34,943 nt of DNA, from contig JACMLB010000298.1 in the NCBI GenBank assembly GCA_014379805.1, forward strand, positions 1 to 34,943, given 5' to 3'. Position numbers and translations under genes: made by a program. Below, in pieces: positions 7,238-15,947 of the stretch (position 1 is the first letter of the stretch; each line of letters starts with the position of its first letter). The DNA is from Rhodospirillales bacterium. Lineage in GTDB: Bacteria; Pseudomonadota; Alphaproteobacteria; Rhodospirillales; Magnetospirillaceae. The notes under the pieces were generated by a model. The model saw only the letters and a list, made by a program, of their open reading frames with translations, did no database searches and was not told the origin of the DNA.

Positions 7238-9628
7238 ATGGCTGGTTGGGGGGTCGTCAGGCGGATCAAGGCGGGGGTGAACGCTGTTCGCGGCTGCACG
7301 ACGTCACACTGCGCCAGCCAGGAACGGCTGGCCCAATTGCTGTTGGCGGCGCCGGCGGTGGTTTATGCCGCCCGTTGGGACGCCGCCATGACGGTTACCT
7401 TCATCAGCCCCAACATCCGCGACATGACCGGCCATCGGCCCGAAGACTTCCTCGAAACCCCCGGCTTTTGGCACACGCATCTTCATCCCGATGACGTCGC
7501 CCACCTCGAAGCGGCAAGGCCCGTCTTTTTGGAACGCGGGCACGCCTCATGGAAATACCGCTTCCGTCATGCCGACGGCAGCTACCGCTGGACCCGTGAC
7601 GAGATCAAGCTGATCCGCGGCGCGGACGGCCAGCCCCTGGAAGTGGTGGGGGCGTGGCTGGATATCACCGAGCACCGTCAATCCGAAGAAGCTCTGGCCG
7701 CCAGCGAAGAACAGCTGCGCGCCACCGAACGTCTGCTGGCCGACGCTTTGGAAAGCAGCGACGACGCGTTCTCTCTGTTCGATTCCGAAGACCACCTGCT
7801 GCGCTTCAACAGCCGCTACCGCGACCTTTACCCCACCATCACCGAGATGATCCGTCCCGGCGTCACCTTTGCCGAATTGCTGCGGGCCAGTGCGCTCCGC
7901 GGCCAGTATGACGGCGTCTCTCCCGCCCAGGCCGAGGAATGGGTGCGCGACCGCCTGACCCGCCACGCCGCCGCCACCGGAGCGTTCGAGCAAAAACTAT
8001 CCGACGGACGCTGCCTGGAAATCGTCGAGCGCCGCACCGCCGATGGCGGCCGGGTCGCCATCCGCCGCGACGTCAGCCCACGCAAGCGCGTCGAGGAAGC
8101 CCTGCGCCGCGAACTGGCCTTCGAGCAAACCCTGATCGATGCCCTGCCCCTGCCGGTCTTCTTCAAGGGCTGCGACGGCCGCTACCTGGGCTGCAATACC
8201 AAATTCGCCGAAGCCCTGGGCCTGCCCATGGACAAGATCGTGGGCCGCACCCTGCAAGAGGTCATGCCGCCCGAGAAGGCTGAAGAATACGCCCGTGCCG
8301 ACGCGGAAATCCTGGCCAACCCCGGCGCCGTCCAAAGCTATGAAACCACCATGAAATGGGGCGACGGCAGCATCCGCCGGCTGAATGTGTTCAAGGGCAC
8401 CTTCCGTGGCGCCGACGGCACCGTGGCCGGCTTCATCGGCTCGCTGATCGACCTGACCCAGCAAAAGCGGGCCGAGGAGCAATTGGTTCAGACGGCCAAG
8501 CTGGCAACGCTGGGCCAAATCGCCTCGGAAGTGGCGCACGAGCTGAACCAGCCCTTGTCCATCATCCGCATGTCGGCGGAAAGCTGTCTGCAAACCTCGG
8601 ACAACGCCCCCCCCGCGCCCGATCAGATCGAGCGCAAGCTGTCCATCATCTGCGGCCAAGTGGCCCGCATGTCCGAGATGGTCAACCATTTGCGCTCGTT
8701 CAGCCGCACGGAAAGCGGCGAGAAGCGGGCGTTCTCCCTGGCCCAAGTGGTCCAATCGGCGGCCCATCTGCTGTCGCCCCATTTCCAATTGGACGCCATC
8801 ACTTTGGTGACCGATGTGGAGGCCGCCTGCCCCGAGGTTTGCGGCTATCCCAACCAGATCGAACAGGTGGTGCTGAACCTGCTGGCCAATGCCCGCGACG
8901 CCGTGCGCGCCCATTGCCCCACCGGCCAGGGCCGCGTGGAATTGCGCCTGAAGGCCGAGAACGGTTGGGCTCAGCTGATGATCATGGATAATGGCGGCGG
9001 CATTCCAGACCCCCTGTGGCAGACCGTGTTCGACCCCTTCTTCACCACCAAGGCCGATGGTGCCGGCACCGGATTGGGGCTGTCCATCAGCGCCAACATC
9101 GTCGCCGGCATGGCCGGCCATATCCAGGGCCGCAACCTGGGCGCCGGTGCGTGCTTTACCGTGTCGTTGCCGCTGCACCGTGCCACCGGCAATTCCCAAG
9201 ACCAGAGCGAGCCCCATCTGCCGCCCGCCATCTGCGCCCCCGCCCCGGTCCAGGGCGGTCCACGCGGCCGCATCCTGGTGGTGGACGACGAGGCCCTGGC
9301 GGTGGATTGCATCGCCGAATTCCTGCAAGGCCGTGGCTTCCAGGTGGTCACCGCCACCGGCCCCGGCCCGGCTTTGGATTTGGCGCGCGAATATCGCCTG
9401 GACATGGTCATCACCGACATGCGCATGCCCGGTATGGAAGGGGGGGCACTGCTGGAACGCCTGCGCAGCCGCTCGCCCTTGCTGCCCGCCGTGCTGATGA
9501 CCGGCGGCCCGGTGCCGGCCGGCCCGGCCATCCCCGGATCGGTTATCCTGCGCAAGCCGCTGGCCTTGAACCAATTGGCCTGCGAGGTCGACATGCTGCT
9601 GGCCGAACGCAAGGGGGCGTCATGCTGA
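7238..9628 (+). CDS. Triple-PAS hybrid histidine kinase with C-terminal receiver (kinase 1)
   Basis: A soluble kinase of about 796 residues with no membrane segment. In order: a PAS_3-type fold (about 30-150, ending VVGAWLDITEHR), a PAS_7-like fold (about 165-285, FSLFDSEDHLLRFNSRYRDLYP), a third PAS (about 290-415, LPVFFKGCDGRYLGCN), HisKA with His434 in AHELNQPLSIIRMS, HATPase (NLLANARDAV, DNGGGIPD, GTGLGLSI) and a receiver with Asp727 in ITDMRMPGMEG and Lys in LRKPLAL. The NQPL H-box places it with NtrB/DctB-like (HPK4) kinases. The start is uncertain: 7238 has AGGGA 8 bases upstream, while 7133 has no ribosome site. Its end overlaps kinase 2 by 7 bases. It is probably a cytoplasmic redox, gas or small-ligand sensor, by inference from PAS domains only. 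Confidence 0.88.
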   Translation: MAGWGVVRRIKAGVNAVRGCTTSHCASQERLAQLLLAAPAVVYAARWDAAMTVTFISPNIRDMTGHRPEDFLETPGFWHTHLHPDDVAHLEAARPVFLERGHASWKYRFRHADGSYRWTRDEIKLIRGADGQPLEVVGAWLDITEHRQSEEALAASEEQLRATERLLADALESSDDAFSLFDSEDHLLRFNSRYRDLYPTITEMIRPGVTFAELLRASALRGQYDGVSPAQAEEWVRDRLTRHAAATGAFEQKLSDGRCLEIVERRTADGGRVAIRRDVSPRKRVEEALRRELAFEQTLIDALPLPVFFKGCDGRYLGCNTKFAEALGLPMDKIVGRTLQEVMPPEKAEEYARADAEILANPGAVQSYETTMKWGDGSIRRLNVFKGTFRGADGTVAGFIGSLIDLTQQKRAEEQLVQTAKLATLGQIASEVAHELNQPLSIIRMSAESCLQTSDNAPPAPDQIERKLSIICGQVARMSEMVNHLRSFSRTESGEKRAFSLAQVVQSAAHLLSPHFQLDAITLVTDVEAACPEVCGYPNQIEQVVLNLLANARDAVRAHCPTGQGRVELRLKAENGWAQLMIMDNGGGIPDPLWQTVFDPFFTTKADGAGTGLGLSISANIVAGMAGHIQGRNLGAGACFTVSLPLHRATGNSQDQSEPHLPPAICAPAPVQGGPRGRILVVDDEALAVDCIAEFLQGRGFQVVTATGPGPALDLAREYRLDMVITDMRMPGMEGGALLERLRSRSPLLPAVLMTGGPVPAGPAIPGSVILRKPLALNQLACEVDMLLAERKGASC

Positions 9629-11529
9629 ACCGCCGCCGCCGCGTCGCCTTCCTGCTGATGACGGCGACGCTTGCGGTCACTGCGCTGGTGGCGAATGGAC
9701 AATGGGACCGTCACCTTCAGGAAGCCGCCGGGTATCGCGGCCACGAATTGCACGAGGTGCAGGAAAGCCTGTCCGCCCTGCACCGCGAGCTTGCCATGGT
9801 GAACCTGCTGATTGGCGGGGCCAATCAGGGGGCGGTGAACGAGTATTTGATGGCGCGCCGCCATGAATTCTCGCCGGTGCGCTGGCTGGGCTATGCGCCC
9901 GCTGCGGGCGAAGCACCGCGCATGCTGTTGGGCTCGGCGGTCATGGCCCAATTCGACCACCGCAATGACCCCGCTTTGACCGCCTTGCTGAGCCGCATGG
10001 CCGAAAGCAATCCGGCGGCCGGAATACCTGAGACCTATCGGGGCATTGCCTCGCTGGCCCTGGCCCTGTCGGCGCCGGGCGACGGCAAGGGTGCCGCTTT
10101 GGTGGCCTTGGTCGACATGGACGAGCTGCTGCGCGAGACCATGCTCGACATCGACCATCTGCCGCTGCGGTTGGAATTCACCCTGGACGGCACCACCCTG
10201 GGCCAATGGCCGCCGGGCAGCCGCCACGATGCCCATCGTTCGCACATCATCATGCCCCTGTCCGTGGGCACTGCCCGCTTCGCCGTGGCGTTCAGCTCTC
10301 CGCGCTGGACGGAAGCGCCATGGGCATTGCCACTGACCGTGCTGTTCGCCGGTCTCAGTTTGGTGGCAGCATGGTTGCTGGGTGGCCGCAAGCCCGCCGC
10401 CGTGGCGAAGGTCACCGTCCCGGCCTTTGCCGACCATACGAATGTGCGTGCCGCCCGCATGAGTCGGCTGTGGCAGGTGGGCGAGGTGACCGCCTCGCTG
10501 GGTCATGATTTCGGGCAGCCGCTCAACGTCATCCGCCTGACCGCCGAGGCGGCGCTGGACGCCCTGGATCACCACCGCGCCGACCCCGACCGCATGCGCC
10601 GCAGCCTGAATGCGGCGGTGGATCAAAGCCGGCGCATGCAGGCCATGATCGATGCCCTGCTGGCAGGCACCCGCCGCCCGCAGGACCCGCCCCAAACGGT
10701 GCAGCCGGTGGCCGTCATACGCCACGCCCTGTCATTGGCCCTGCCGCGTCTGCGGACCCAATCCATCCGCCTGATCTGGCATGCCGATCTTGCCACGCCC
10801 ATGGTCAGCGGTCATGGCGTGCGGCTGGAGATGGCGATCACCAATGTGCTGACCAATGCCGCCGATGCCCTGGCCGCCCGCATGCTGACTGGTCACACGG
10901 CGGAACCGGCGGTATTGCGGGTCGCCTGCCGAGAGGAAGCAGGCGACGCCCTGATCACGGTGGAGGATAACGGCCCCGGCCTCCCGCCCGACCTTCGCGC
11001 AGCCCTGGCGTTGCCCCAAGGCGGGACCGGCATCGGCCTGACCGTGGCCCTGGGCATCATCGCCGAAATGGGCGGCAGCGTGGAGTTCGAAGACGCCTCG
11101 CCCGGCACGCGCGTGACCATCCGCCTGCCGGCTTCAACAGGGGCGCGCTCGGTGCTGGTGGTGGATGACGAGGCCGAAGCTGCCGGGGAAATCGGCGATT
11201 ACCTTGCCGGCCAGGGGTGGCACGTGCGGATGGCCAGCGGCGGCAACGAGGCTGTGCGGCTATTTGACCAAGCGCCATGCCATGCGGTGGTTACCGATTT
11301 GAACATGGCCGATGGCGATGGCTGGCGGCTGATCGAGCATTTACATGCTCGCGACCCAGATCTGATTATTATCGCGGTCACCACCGCCCAAGGCGAAGAC
11401 GCCCGCCGCGCCGTCACCGCCGGCGCCGTCATGGTGCTGCGCAAACCGGTTGGGCTGGAGCAAATCGCGCAAGAGTTGGATGAACTGGTCGCCTATTATG
11501 GCTCACGGAAAAAGTCATTCCGCAAATAG
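9622..11529 (+). CDS. Membrane hybrid histidine kinase with periplasmic sensor (kinase 2)
   Basis: A 635-residue hybrid kinase. A membrane segment at about 8-26 and another at 234-254 enclose a periplasmic domain of about 205 residues that resembles a CHASE-type sensor (inferred from layout and the FSPVRWLGYAPA pattern). Then come HisKA with His295 in GHDFGQPLNVIRLTAE, a HATPase domain (NVLTNAADAL, DNGPGLPP, GGTGIGLTVALG) and a receiver with Asp559 in VTDLNMADGDG and Lys in VLRKPVGL. The H-box has Asp after the His where kinases 1 and 3 have Glu. The ATG at 9622 lies inside the end of kinase 1, so the two are translationally coupled and may act on the same output. The longer in-frame extension upstream of 9622 only mirrors kinase 1. 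Confidence 0.9.
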   Translation: MLNRRRRVAFLLMTATLAVTALVANGQWDRHLQEAAGYRGHELHEVQESLSALHRELAMVNLLIGGANQGAVNEYLMARRHEFSPVRWLGYAPAAGEAPRMLLGSAVMAQFDHRNDPALTALLSRMAESNPAAGIPETYRGIASLALALSAPGDGKGAALVALVDMDELLRETMLDIDHLPLRLEFTLDGTTLGQWPPGSRHDAHRSHIIMPLSVGTARFAVAFSSPRWTEAPWALPLTVLFAGLSLVAAWLLGGRKPAAVAKVTVPAFADHTNVRAARMSRLWQVGEVTASLGHDFGQPLNVIRLTAEAALDALDHHRADPDRMRRSLNAAVDQSRRMQAMIDALLAGTRRPQDPPQTVQPVAVIRHALSLALPRLRTQSIRLIWHADLATPMVSGHGVRLEMAITNVLTNAADALAARMLTGHTAEPAVLRVACREEAGDALITVEDNGPGLPPDLRAALALPQGGTGIGLTVALGIIAEMGGSVEFEDASPGTRVTIRLPASTGARSVLVVDDEAEAAGEIGDYLAGQGWHVRMASGGNEAVRLFDQAPCHAVVTDLNMADGDGWRLIEHLHARDPDLIIIAVTTAQGEDARRAVTAGAVMVLRKPVGLEQIAQELDELVAYYGSRKKSFRK

Positions 11530-11602
11530 CCTTCAGGCCGATCGGGACTTGAATTCGGCACCGGAACAACGCTACGAAAGATATAAGAAGGAGAGCCGGC
11601 GC

Positions 11603-12229
11603 ATGCGCATTATTCTTGCCGACGACCATGTGATGATCCGCGAAGGTTTACGGCCGTTCGTGGAACGCATAGCCGCCGACGCAATTGTCCAGGAAGCCGG
11701 CAGCCTTCCCGATGTTTTGGCGCTGTTGAAAGATGGACCGGCGGACCTTGTCATCCTCGACCTCAAGATGCCCGGCATGAACGGCTATCAGGGTCTGGTC
11801 ACCCTGCGTCAAATGTTTCCACAGATGCGGTGCGTCATGCTGTCGGCGGTGGCCGATCGCGACCATGTGCTTGAGGCCATCCGCCTTGGTGCCGACGGCT
11901 TCATCCCCAAGCATCTGTCGGGCGCCGCCATGGTGTCGGCGCTGCAATTGGTGCTGTCGGGCGAACGGTTCATCCCCGCCATGCTGATGGAACGCAGCCG
12001 CGACGCAGCCGAGGGCGATATCGGCGGCGATTTGATCAGCAAGCTGACGCCCCGTGAACGCGACATCCTGCGGCTGCTGCGCGAAGGTCTGCCCAACAAG
12101 GTCATCGCCAACCGTCTTGAGGTCAGCGAAGTGACGGTCAAGTCCCATCTTGGCAACGTCTTCCGCAAATTGGGCGTCCAAAACCGCCTTCAGGCAATGC
12201 GCCTAATGGTTGACAGCGAGCCGCTTTAA
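11603..12229 (+). CDS. NarL/LuxR-family response regulator (regulator 1)
   Basis: A 208-residue regulator: receiver 1-120 with Asp53 in ILDLKMPGMNG and Lys103 in FIPKHLSG, then a LuxR-type helix-turn-helix (about 146-205, LTPRERDILRLLREGLPNKVIANRL split around residue 165) with EVTVKSHLGNVFRKLGV as recognition helix region. AAGGAGAG precedes the ATG at 11603 by 8 bases, fixing the start. It lies 73 bases after kinase 2 and 87 before kinase 3. It closely resembles regulator 2 (PGMNG, LVLSGE, PNKVIA, FRKL all shared), so the two arose by duplication. It likely takes phosphate from one of the neighbouring kinases; direct transfer or transfer through the kinase receivers are both possible. Confidence 0.92.
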   Translation: MRIILADDHVMIREGLRPFVERIAADAIVQEAGSLPDVLALLKDGPADLVILDLKMPGMNGYQGLVTLRQMFPQMRCVMLSAVADRDHVLEAIRLGADGFIPKHLSGAAMVSALQLVLSGERFIPAMLMERSRDAAEGDIGGDLISKLTPRERDILRLLREGLPNKVIANRLEVSEVTVKSHLGNVFRKLGVQNRLQAMRLMVDSEPL

Positions 12230-12316
12230 TCTCCGTTTACAACATACCTTCCGCCGTCTTCCACCCCCTTGGATCTAGTGTCATAATCGCTTTGGCTCAG
12301 GTAGGGGGGATTGTTC

Positions 12317-14626
12317 ATGGCCGGAAAGGGCGCGAAGCCATTGCGGGCGGTTCTGGCGGCCATTGCAGCCTTTTTGCGCCCCGGGCGGGCGGCATCATCC
12401 CAGTTGTCCTGGCGCACCCTTGCCCATGAACACATCATCGAAGGCTATGCCCTTTGGGATGCCGAGGACCGGCTGATCGAGCAGGCGGGCTTCCTCAACG
12501 ATTACCTGCCGCAATTGGCCGAATGGCAGCGCCCCACTGGCCGGCAAATCATTACCGCCCTGGTGGAATCCGGTCAGGTCACCCCGTTGCCCGGCAGCGA
12601 CCGCGAACAAACCATCGAGACCATGTGCCGGCTGCGCGGGAAAATCCCCGGTCTGCGGTCCTTCCGCATGGCTGACGGCCATGTCTTCCTGGCCCGCACC
12701 CTGGATTTGGGCCAGTCGTGCCACGCCACGGTTTTTTCCAACATCACCGAATTCAACAAGACACAGCAGACTTATCGGGTGCACGAAGACACCTTCCGCG
12801 ACGTCTTTGAATCCGCGCCCGCCATGGTGGTGCTGCTGGATGCCGCCCAGCACCCGCTGGCGGTGAACCGGGCTTTCCGGACCACCTTCGGCCACCCGCT
12901 GGAGCATCTGGCCGAACTGGGGTGGGACGGCATCCTGCACCCCGACGAAAACGCCGCGCCGTGGAGCCCCGGGACGCGGCGCTTTGTCCGCGCGGACGGC
13001 GCGGTGGTGCGCGGCGTGGTGCGAGTAACCCCGGTGCACAACGCCGATGGCCGCAACCTGGTCACCATCGAAGATGTGACCGCGCGCTGGGACGCGGAGG
13101 AACGTGTCCGCCTTCAGGCTTTGTTGCTGGAGCAGATCGGCAGCGCGGTGCTGGCGGTGGATCGCCATGGCCGCGTCGTCTACGGCAACCCCGCCGCCCA
13201 GACCCTGTTCCAGTGGAGCGACGCCGTGCTGCCCGGCACCCCGGTAGAGCGCCTGCTGGGCAGCGAAATCCGCGCGGCCATGGACTCGGATGTTACCGAG
13301 ATCGAACTTGAGGGCGCCACCTGGACCGGCAGCCATTTCCCCGTCCAAATCGGTATCGCGCGCATGGAGGACGGTGCCGGCAACCCCGCCGGTGCGGCCC
13401 TGGTGGTCAGCGACCTTACCCCGCGCCGCGCCCTTGATCTTCAGCTCATGCACTCGGCCCGTCTTGCCACCCTGGGCGAAATGGCGGCCAGCATTGCCCA
13501 CGAATTCAACCAGTGCCTCCACGTGATCCGCCTGGCGTCCGAAGCCTTGCGCATGGATCTGGGCGACGACGCCCTTGACCCCACCCGCGTGGCGAAACGG
13601 TGCAACAACATCCTAAGCCAAGTGGACCGCCTGACCGAAATGGTCGGCCACATGCGGACCATCAGCCGGCGCGACAACGCGGGAAAACGCCCGTTCCGCC
13701 CGCAAGGCGCGCTGGATACGGCGGTTCGCATGATGGAACCGCTGTTGAAGGTCGAGGGCATCACCCTGGTGCAACAGGGCCGCCTGGGCCACCGCAGCAC
13801 CATCGGCCATCAGGTCCGGCTGGAGCAGGTGTTGCTGAACCTGCTGAACAACGCCCGTGATTCCATCCGCGAACGCTTCGACCGCGACGGCAATACGGGC
13901 GGCACCGTCACCATCGTCTGCACCGCCGAGAACAACCGGCTGCGCATCAAGCTGAGCGATGACGGCACCGGCGTCCCCGACAATGCCGGGCATCATATTT
14001 TCGAGCCGTTCTTCACCACCAAGGACGAAGGCCGCGGCTGTGGCCTGGGCCTGTCCATCAGCCGGGGCATCTGCAGCGAGATGGGCGGCAGCCTGACCTT
14101 CCGCAATCTGGAGCGCGGCGCCGAATTCACCATCGACCTGCCTGGGTTGGAACCGATCGCGGCAGAGGAAACCCCGCTTCCTCCCGCCCCCATGGCCGAA
14201 CTGCATTGGACCGACGCCCAGGACGACGACGACTTCACCGAGGAACGCCGCCTGCTGCTGGTGGATGACGAAGCGCTGTCGGTCATGATGGTGTCCGAAT
14301 ATCTGGAGCGTCAGGGCTATGTGGTGGACACCGCCTATGACGGGCTGGAAGCCCTGGAAAAATGCCGGACCCACGTCTATCACGCCGTCATTACAGACAT
14401 CCGCATGCCGCGCATGGACGGCCATGAACTGATCGACCAATTGGACGAGCTGCAGCCCGGAACGCCTGTCATCGTGGTGACGGGGCATCTGAAAGAAAGC
14501 CACGTCACCGAGTTGGGCGCCAACGTGGTGGCTATGATGTCCAAGCCATTTCAGCTACAGGATTTACGAGACCATTTATCCCGCCTCGACCACCACAGTG
14601 AATCACGAGAGAAAGAGGGAGTCTGA
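12317..14626 (+). CDS. PAS-rich hybrid histidine kinase with C-terminal receiver (kinase 3)
   Basis: A 769-residue kinase without clear membrane segments. A PAS_7-like region (about 40-150, EGYALWDAEDRLIEQ), two further PAS folds (about 160-265 and 270-375), HisKA with His395 in AHEFNQCLHVIRLASE, HATPase (NLLNNARDSI, DDGTGVPD, GCGLGLSI) and a receiver with Asp694 in ITDIRMPRMDG and Lys in SKPFQL. In the H-box the usual Pro of NQPL is replaced by Cys. The start at 12317 (ATG) follows AGGGGGGA by 6 bases; a TTG two codons earlier would lie too close to it. Regulator 2 begins 2 bases after the stop, so they are coupled. The kinase core is a paralogue of kinases 1 and 2. Confidence 0.9.
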   Translation: MAGKGAKPLRAVLAAIAAFLRPGRAASSQLSWRTLAHEHIIEGYALWDAEDRLIEQAGFLNDYLPQLAEWQRPTGRQIITALVESGQVTPLPGSDREQTIETMCRLRGKIPGLRSFRMADGHVFLARTLDLGQSCHATVFSNITEFNKTQQTYRVHEDTFRDVFESAPAMVVLLDAAQHPLAVNRAFRTTFGHPLEHLAELGWDGILHPDENAAPWSPGTRRFVRADGAVVRGVVRVTPVHNADGRNLVTIEDVTARWDAEERVRLQALLLEQIGSAVLAVDRHGRVVYGNPAAQTLFQWSDAVLPGTPVERLLGSEIRAAMDSDVTEIELEGATWTGSHFPVQIGIARMEDGAGNPAGAALVVSDLTPRRALDLQLMHSARLATLGEMAASIAHEFNQCLHVIRLASEALRMDLGDDALDPTRVAKRCNNILSQVDRLTEMVGHMRTISRRDNAGKRPFRPQGALDTAVRMMEPLLKVEGITLVQQGRLGHRSTIGHQVRLEQVLLNLLNNARDSIRERFDRDGNTGGTVTIVCTAENNRLRIKLSDDGTGVPDNAGHHIFEPFFTTKDEGRGCGLGLSISRGICSEMGGSLTFRNLERGAEFTIDLPGLEPIAAEETPLPPAPMAELHWTDAQDDDDFTEERRLLLVDDEALSVMMVSEYLERQGYVVDTAYDGLEALEKCRTHVYHAVITDIRMPRMDGHELIDQLDELQPGTPVIVVTGHLKESHVTELGANVVAMMSKPFQLQDLRDHLSRLDHHSESREKEGV

Positions 14627-14628
14627 CC

Positions 14629-15303
14629 ATGGAGATCCTGCTCGCCGACGACCATGCCATGGTGCGTGACGGGTTGGTGCCCTTCCTCGAGCGCCTCGAG
14701 CCCGGCACGACCGTGCTGGAAGCCTCGACCTTCGAGGAAGCGCTGGCAGCCGCCCGCGCCACCGGCAATCTGGGCATGGCCATTCTCGATCTTTACATGC
14801 CGGGCATGAACGGGCTGGGCGGCCTTGCCACCTTGCGCCGCGACTTCCCCGACCTTCCCATCGTCATTCTGTCGGGCTCCACCAAGCCCGAGGACGCCTT
14901 CCAGGCTATCGAGGCCGGCGCCTGCGGCTTCGTGCCCAAGACCATGCGGGGCGAGACCATCATCGGCGTGCTGCGCCTGGTGCTGTCGGGCGAGAAGTAC
15001 ATCCCGCCCTTCCTGTTCGAGCACCGCGACAGCATCGGCACCACTGCGACAGCCGCCGCCGCCAGCATTCCCCCCGGTTCACCGCTGGCAACGCTGACCC
15101 CGCGCGAACGCGACATCCTGGACATGATCGTGGACGGCGCCCCCAACAAGGTGATCGCCCGCGCCCTGACGCTGCAAGAGGTGACCGTGAAGGCCCATCT
15201 GCGCAACATGTTCCGCAAGTTGAACGTCGCCAACCGAACCGAAGCGGCCCGTGTCGCCCTGGTTGCCGGTATGACCGGGCGCAAGGCGTTGGAGAAGGTT
15301 TAG
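14629..15303 (+). CDS. NarL/LuxR-family response regulator (regulator 2)
   Basis: A 224-residue regulator: receiver about 1-120 with Asp54 in ILDLYMPGMNG and Lys104 in FVPKTMRG; an Ala/Pro-rich linker of about 25 residues; LuxR helix-turn-helix (about 155-212) with LTPRERDILDMIVDG and EVTVKAHLRNMFRKLNVANR. A ribosome site (GAGGGAG) sits inside the end of kinase 3, and the gene starts 2 bases after that stop, so kinase 3 is its likely partner. The close likeness to regulator 1 suggests overlapping or competing targets. It is the last gene of the signalling series before the AT-rich insert. Confidence 0.93.
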   Translation: MEILLADDHAMVRDGLVPFLERLEPGTTVLEASTFEEALAAARATGNLGMAILDLYMPGMNGLGGLATLRRDFPDLPIVILSGSTKPEDAFQAIEAGACGFVPKTMRGETIIGVLRLVLSGEKYIPPFLFEHRDSIGTTATAAAASIPPGSPLATLTPRERDILDMIVDGAPNKVIARALTLQEVTVKAHLRNMFRKLNVANRTEAARVALVAGMTGRKALEKV

Positions 15304-15344
15304 ACTAGGTTTACGTGCATAAGCCGCTTTAGTTCCGGTGGTAA

Positions 15345-15369
15345 GTAATTAGTGCACTGTCACCGTAAT
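15345..15369 (+). repeat. Left inverted repeat of the AT-rich cassette
   Basis: Core AATTAGTGCACTGTCACCG, which reads in reverse complement at 15923-15947 with three transitions in 25 bases. Similarity continues loosely outward (CCGGTGGT on the left, CCGTGGT on the right) with small gaps. Confidence 0.7.
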
Positions 15370-15388
15370 TCAACGGAAAGACAAACAC

Positions 15389-15877
15389 ATGATGGAGTTT
15401 ATGTTATCTGCGAGGTTCTTGCTGGAAAATGCTAATGTCGATTGGGGAGATTTGGTGTGGGCCTATGAAAGACAGCTCATTAGCTGGAAAGATTTAGTTG
15501 AGATCGCACAGCAAAAAGTTGGTCTCAGGAAAGCTAGCCTCCTTGAAGTTAAGCTTTCAAACGTTGGGAAGGACAATTCTTGGAGCGCTTTCGATATCGC
15601 TTCGAAATTAATTCGCGGGCCAATTTCAGAGGAGTTTATCAAAAAAAAATGGCTTTACCTGTGTCTCCTTTATGTTTATAGGCTAAATGTTAGCAACGGT
15701 GAAAAGCTTTCATTTGTTGAAAGCATATATGCTGAGTTTGATTATCCAGATGAGATCTCCGGATTTATTAGATATATTCCGCCAGCCCCTGATGATGCAT
15801 ACGATCCAAGCCTGCATTCCATTGAAGAAAATGAGAGGCATTTATTTAAAAAGATGACGAATTTCTTAAATTCGTAA
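15389..15877 (+). CDS. DUF2247-family protein in AT-rich DNA, possible orphan immunity protein
   Basis: A 162-residue acidic, cytoplasmic-looking protein. The pattern matches what I recall of DUF2247: an N-terminal VDWGDLVWAYERQLISWKD, a central KKKWLYLCLLYVYRL, and a C-terminal FDYPDEISGFIRYIPP followed by YDPSLHSIEEN. The family has no known biochemical role; similar small proteins often sit among toxin-immunity genes, but no toxin is present here. The DNA is far more AT-rich than all neighbours and uses A/T-ending codons (AAA, TTA, GAT) rarely seen around it, which indicates recent transfer. Inverted repeats bracket the gene. GGAAAG lies 11 bases before the first ATG; a second ATG follows directly. 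Confidence 0.75.
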   Translation: MMEFMLSARFLLENANVDWGDLVWAYERQLISWKDLVEIAQQKVGLRKASLLEVKLSNVGKDNSWSAFDIASKLIRGPISEEFIKKKWLYLCLLYVYRLNVSNGEKLSFVESIYAEFDYPDEISGFIRYIPPAPDDAYDPSLHSIEENERHLFKKMTNFLNS

Positions 15878-15922
15878 TTCAAGAAAACCCTTCCTTTATG
15901 AAGGTGTGGTTGCACTTCAGGG

Positions 15923-15947
15923 ATTGCGGTGACAATGCACTAATTGC
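15923..15947 (-). repeat. Right inverted repeat of the AT-rich cassette
   Basis: Core CGGTGACAATGCACTAATT, the reverse complement of the left repeat apart from three transitions. It lies 45 bases after the stop of the DUF2247-like gene. Confidence 0.7.

Larger units (their letters stand above)
15345..15947. mobile_element. Candidate one-gene mobile cassette bounded by inverted repeats
   Basis: A 603-base unit that differs from its surroundings by being clearly AT-rich. It has 25-base inverted ends (15345-15369 and 15923-15947) matching at 22 positions, all three differences being transitions. It holds one gene, the DUF2247-like protein. There is no transposase, so if mobile it must be moved by enzymes in trans, as with mobile insertion cassettes and MITEs. 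I could not see a target duplication. The right end abuts a second inverted repeat (15948-16035). Confidence 0.5.

Noticed and set aside
7997-9574. 525-codon minus-strand frame over kinase 1
   Set aside because: Antisense shadow of a kinase with full motifs.
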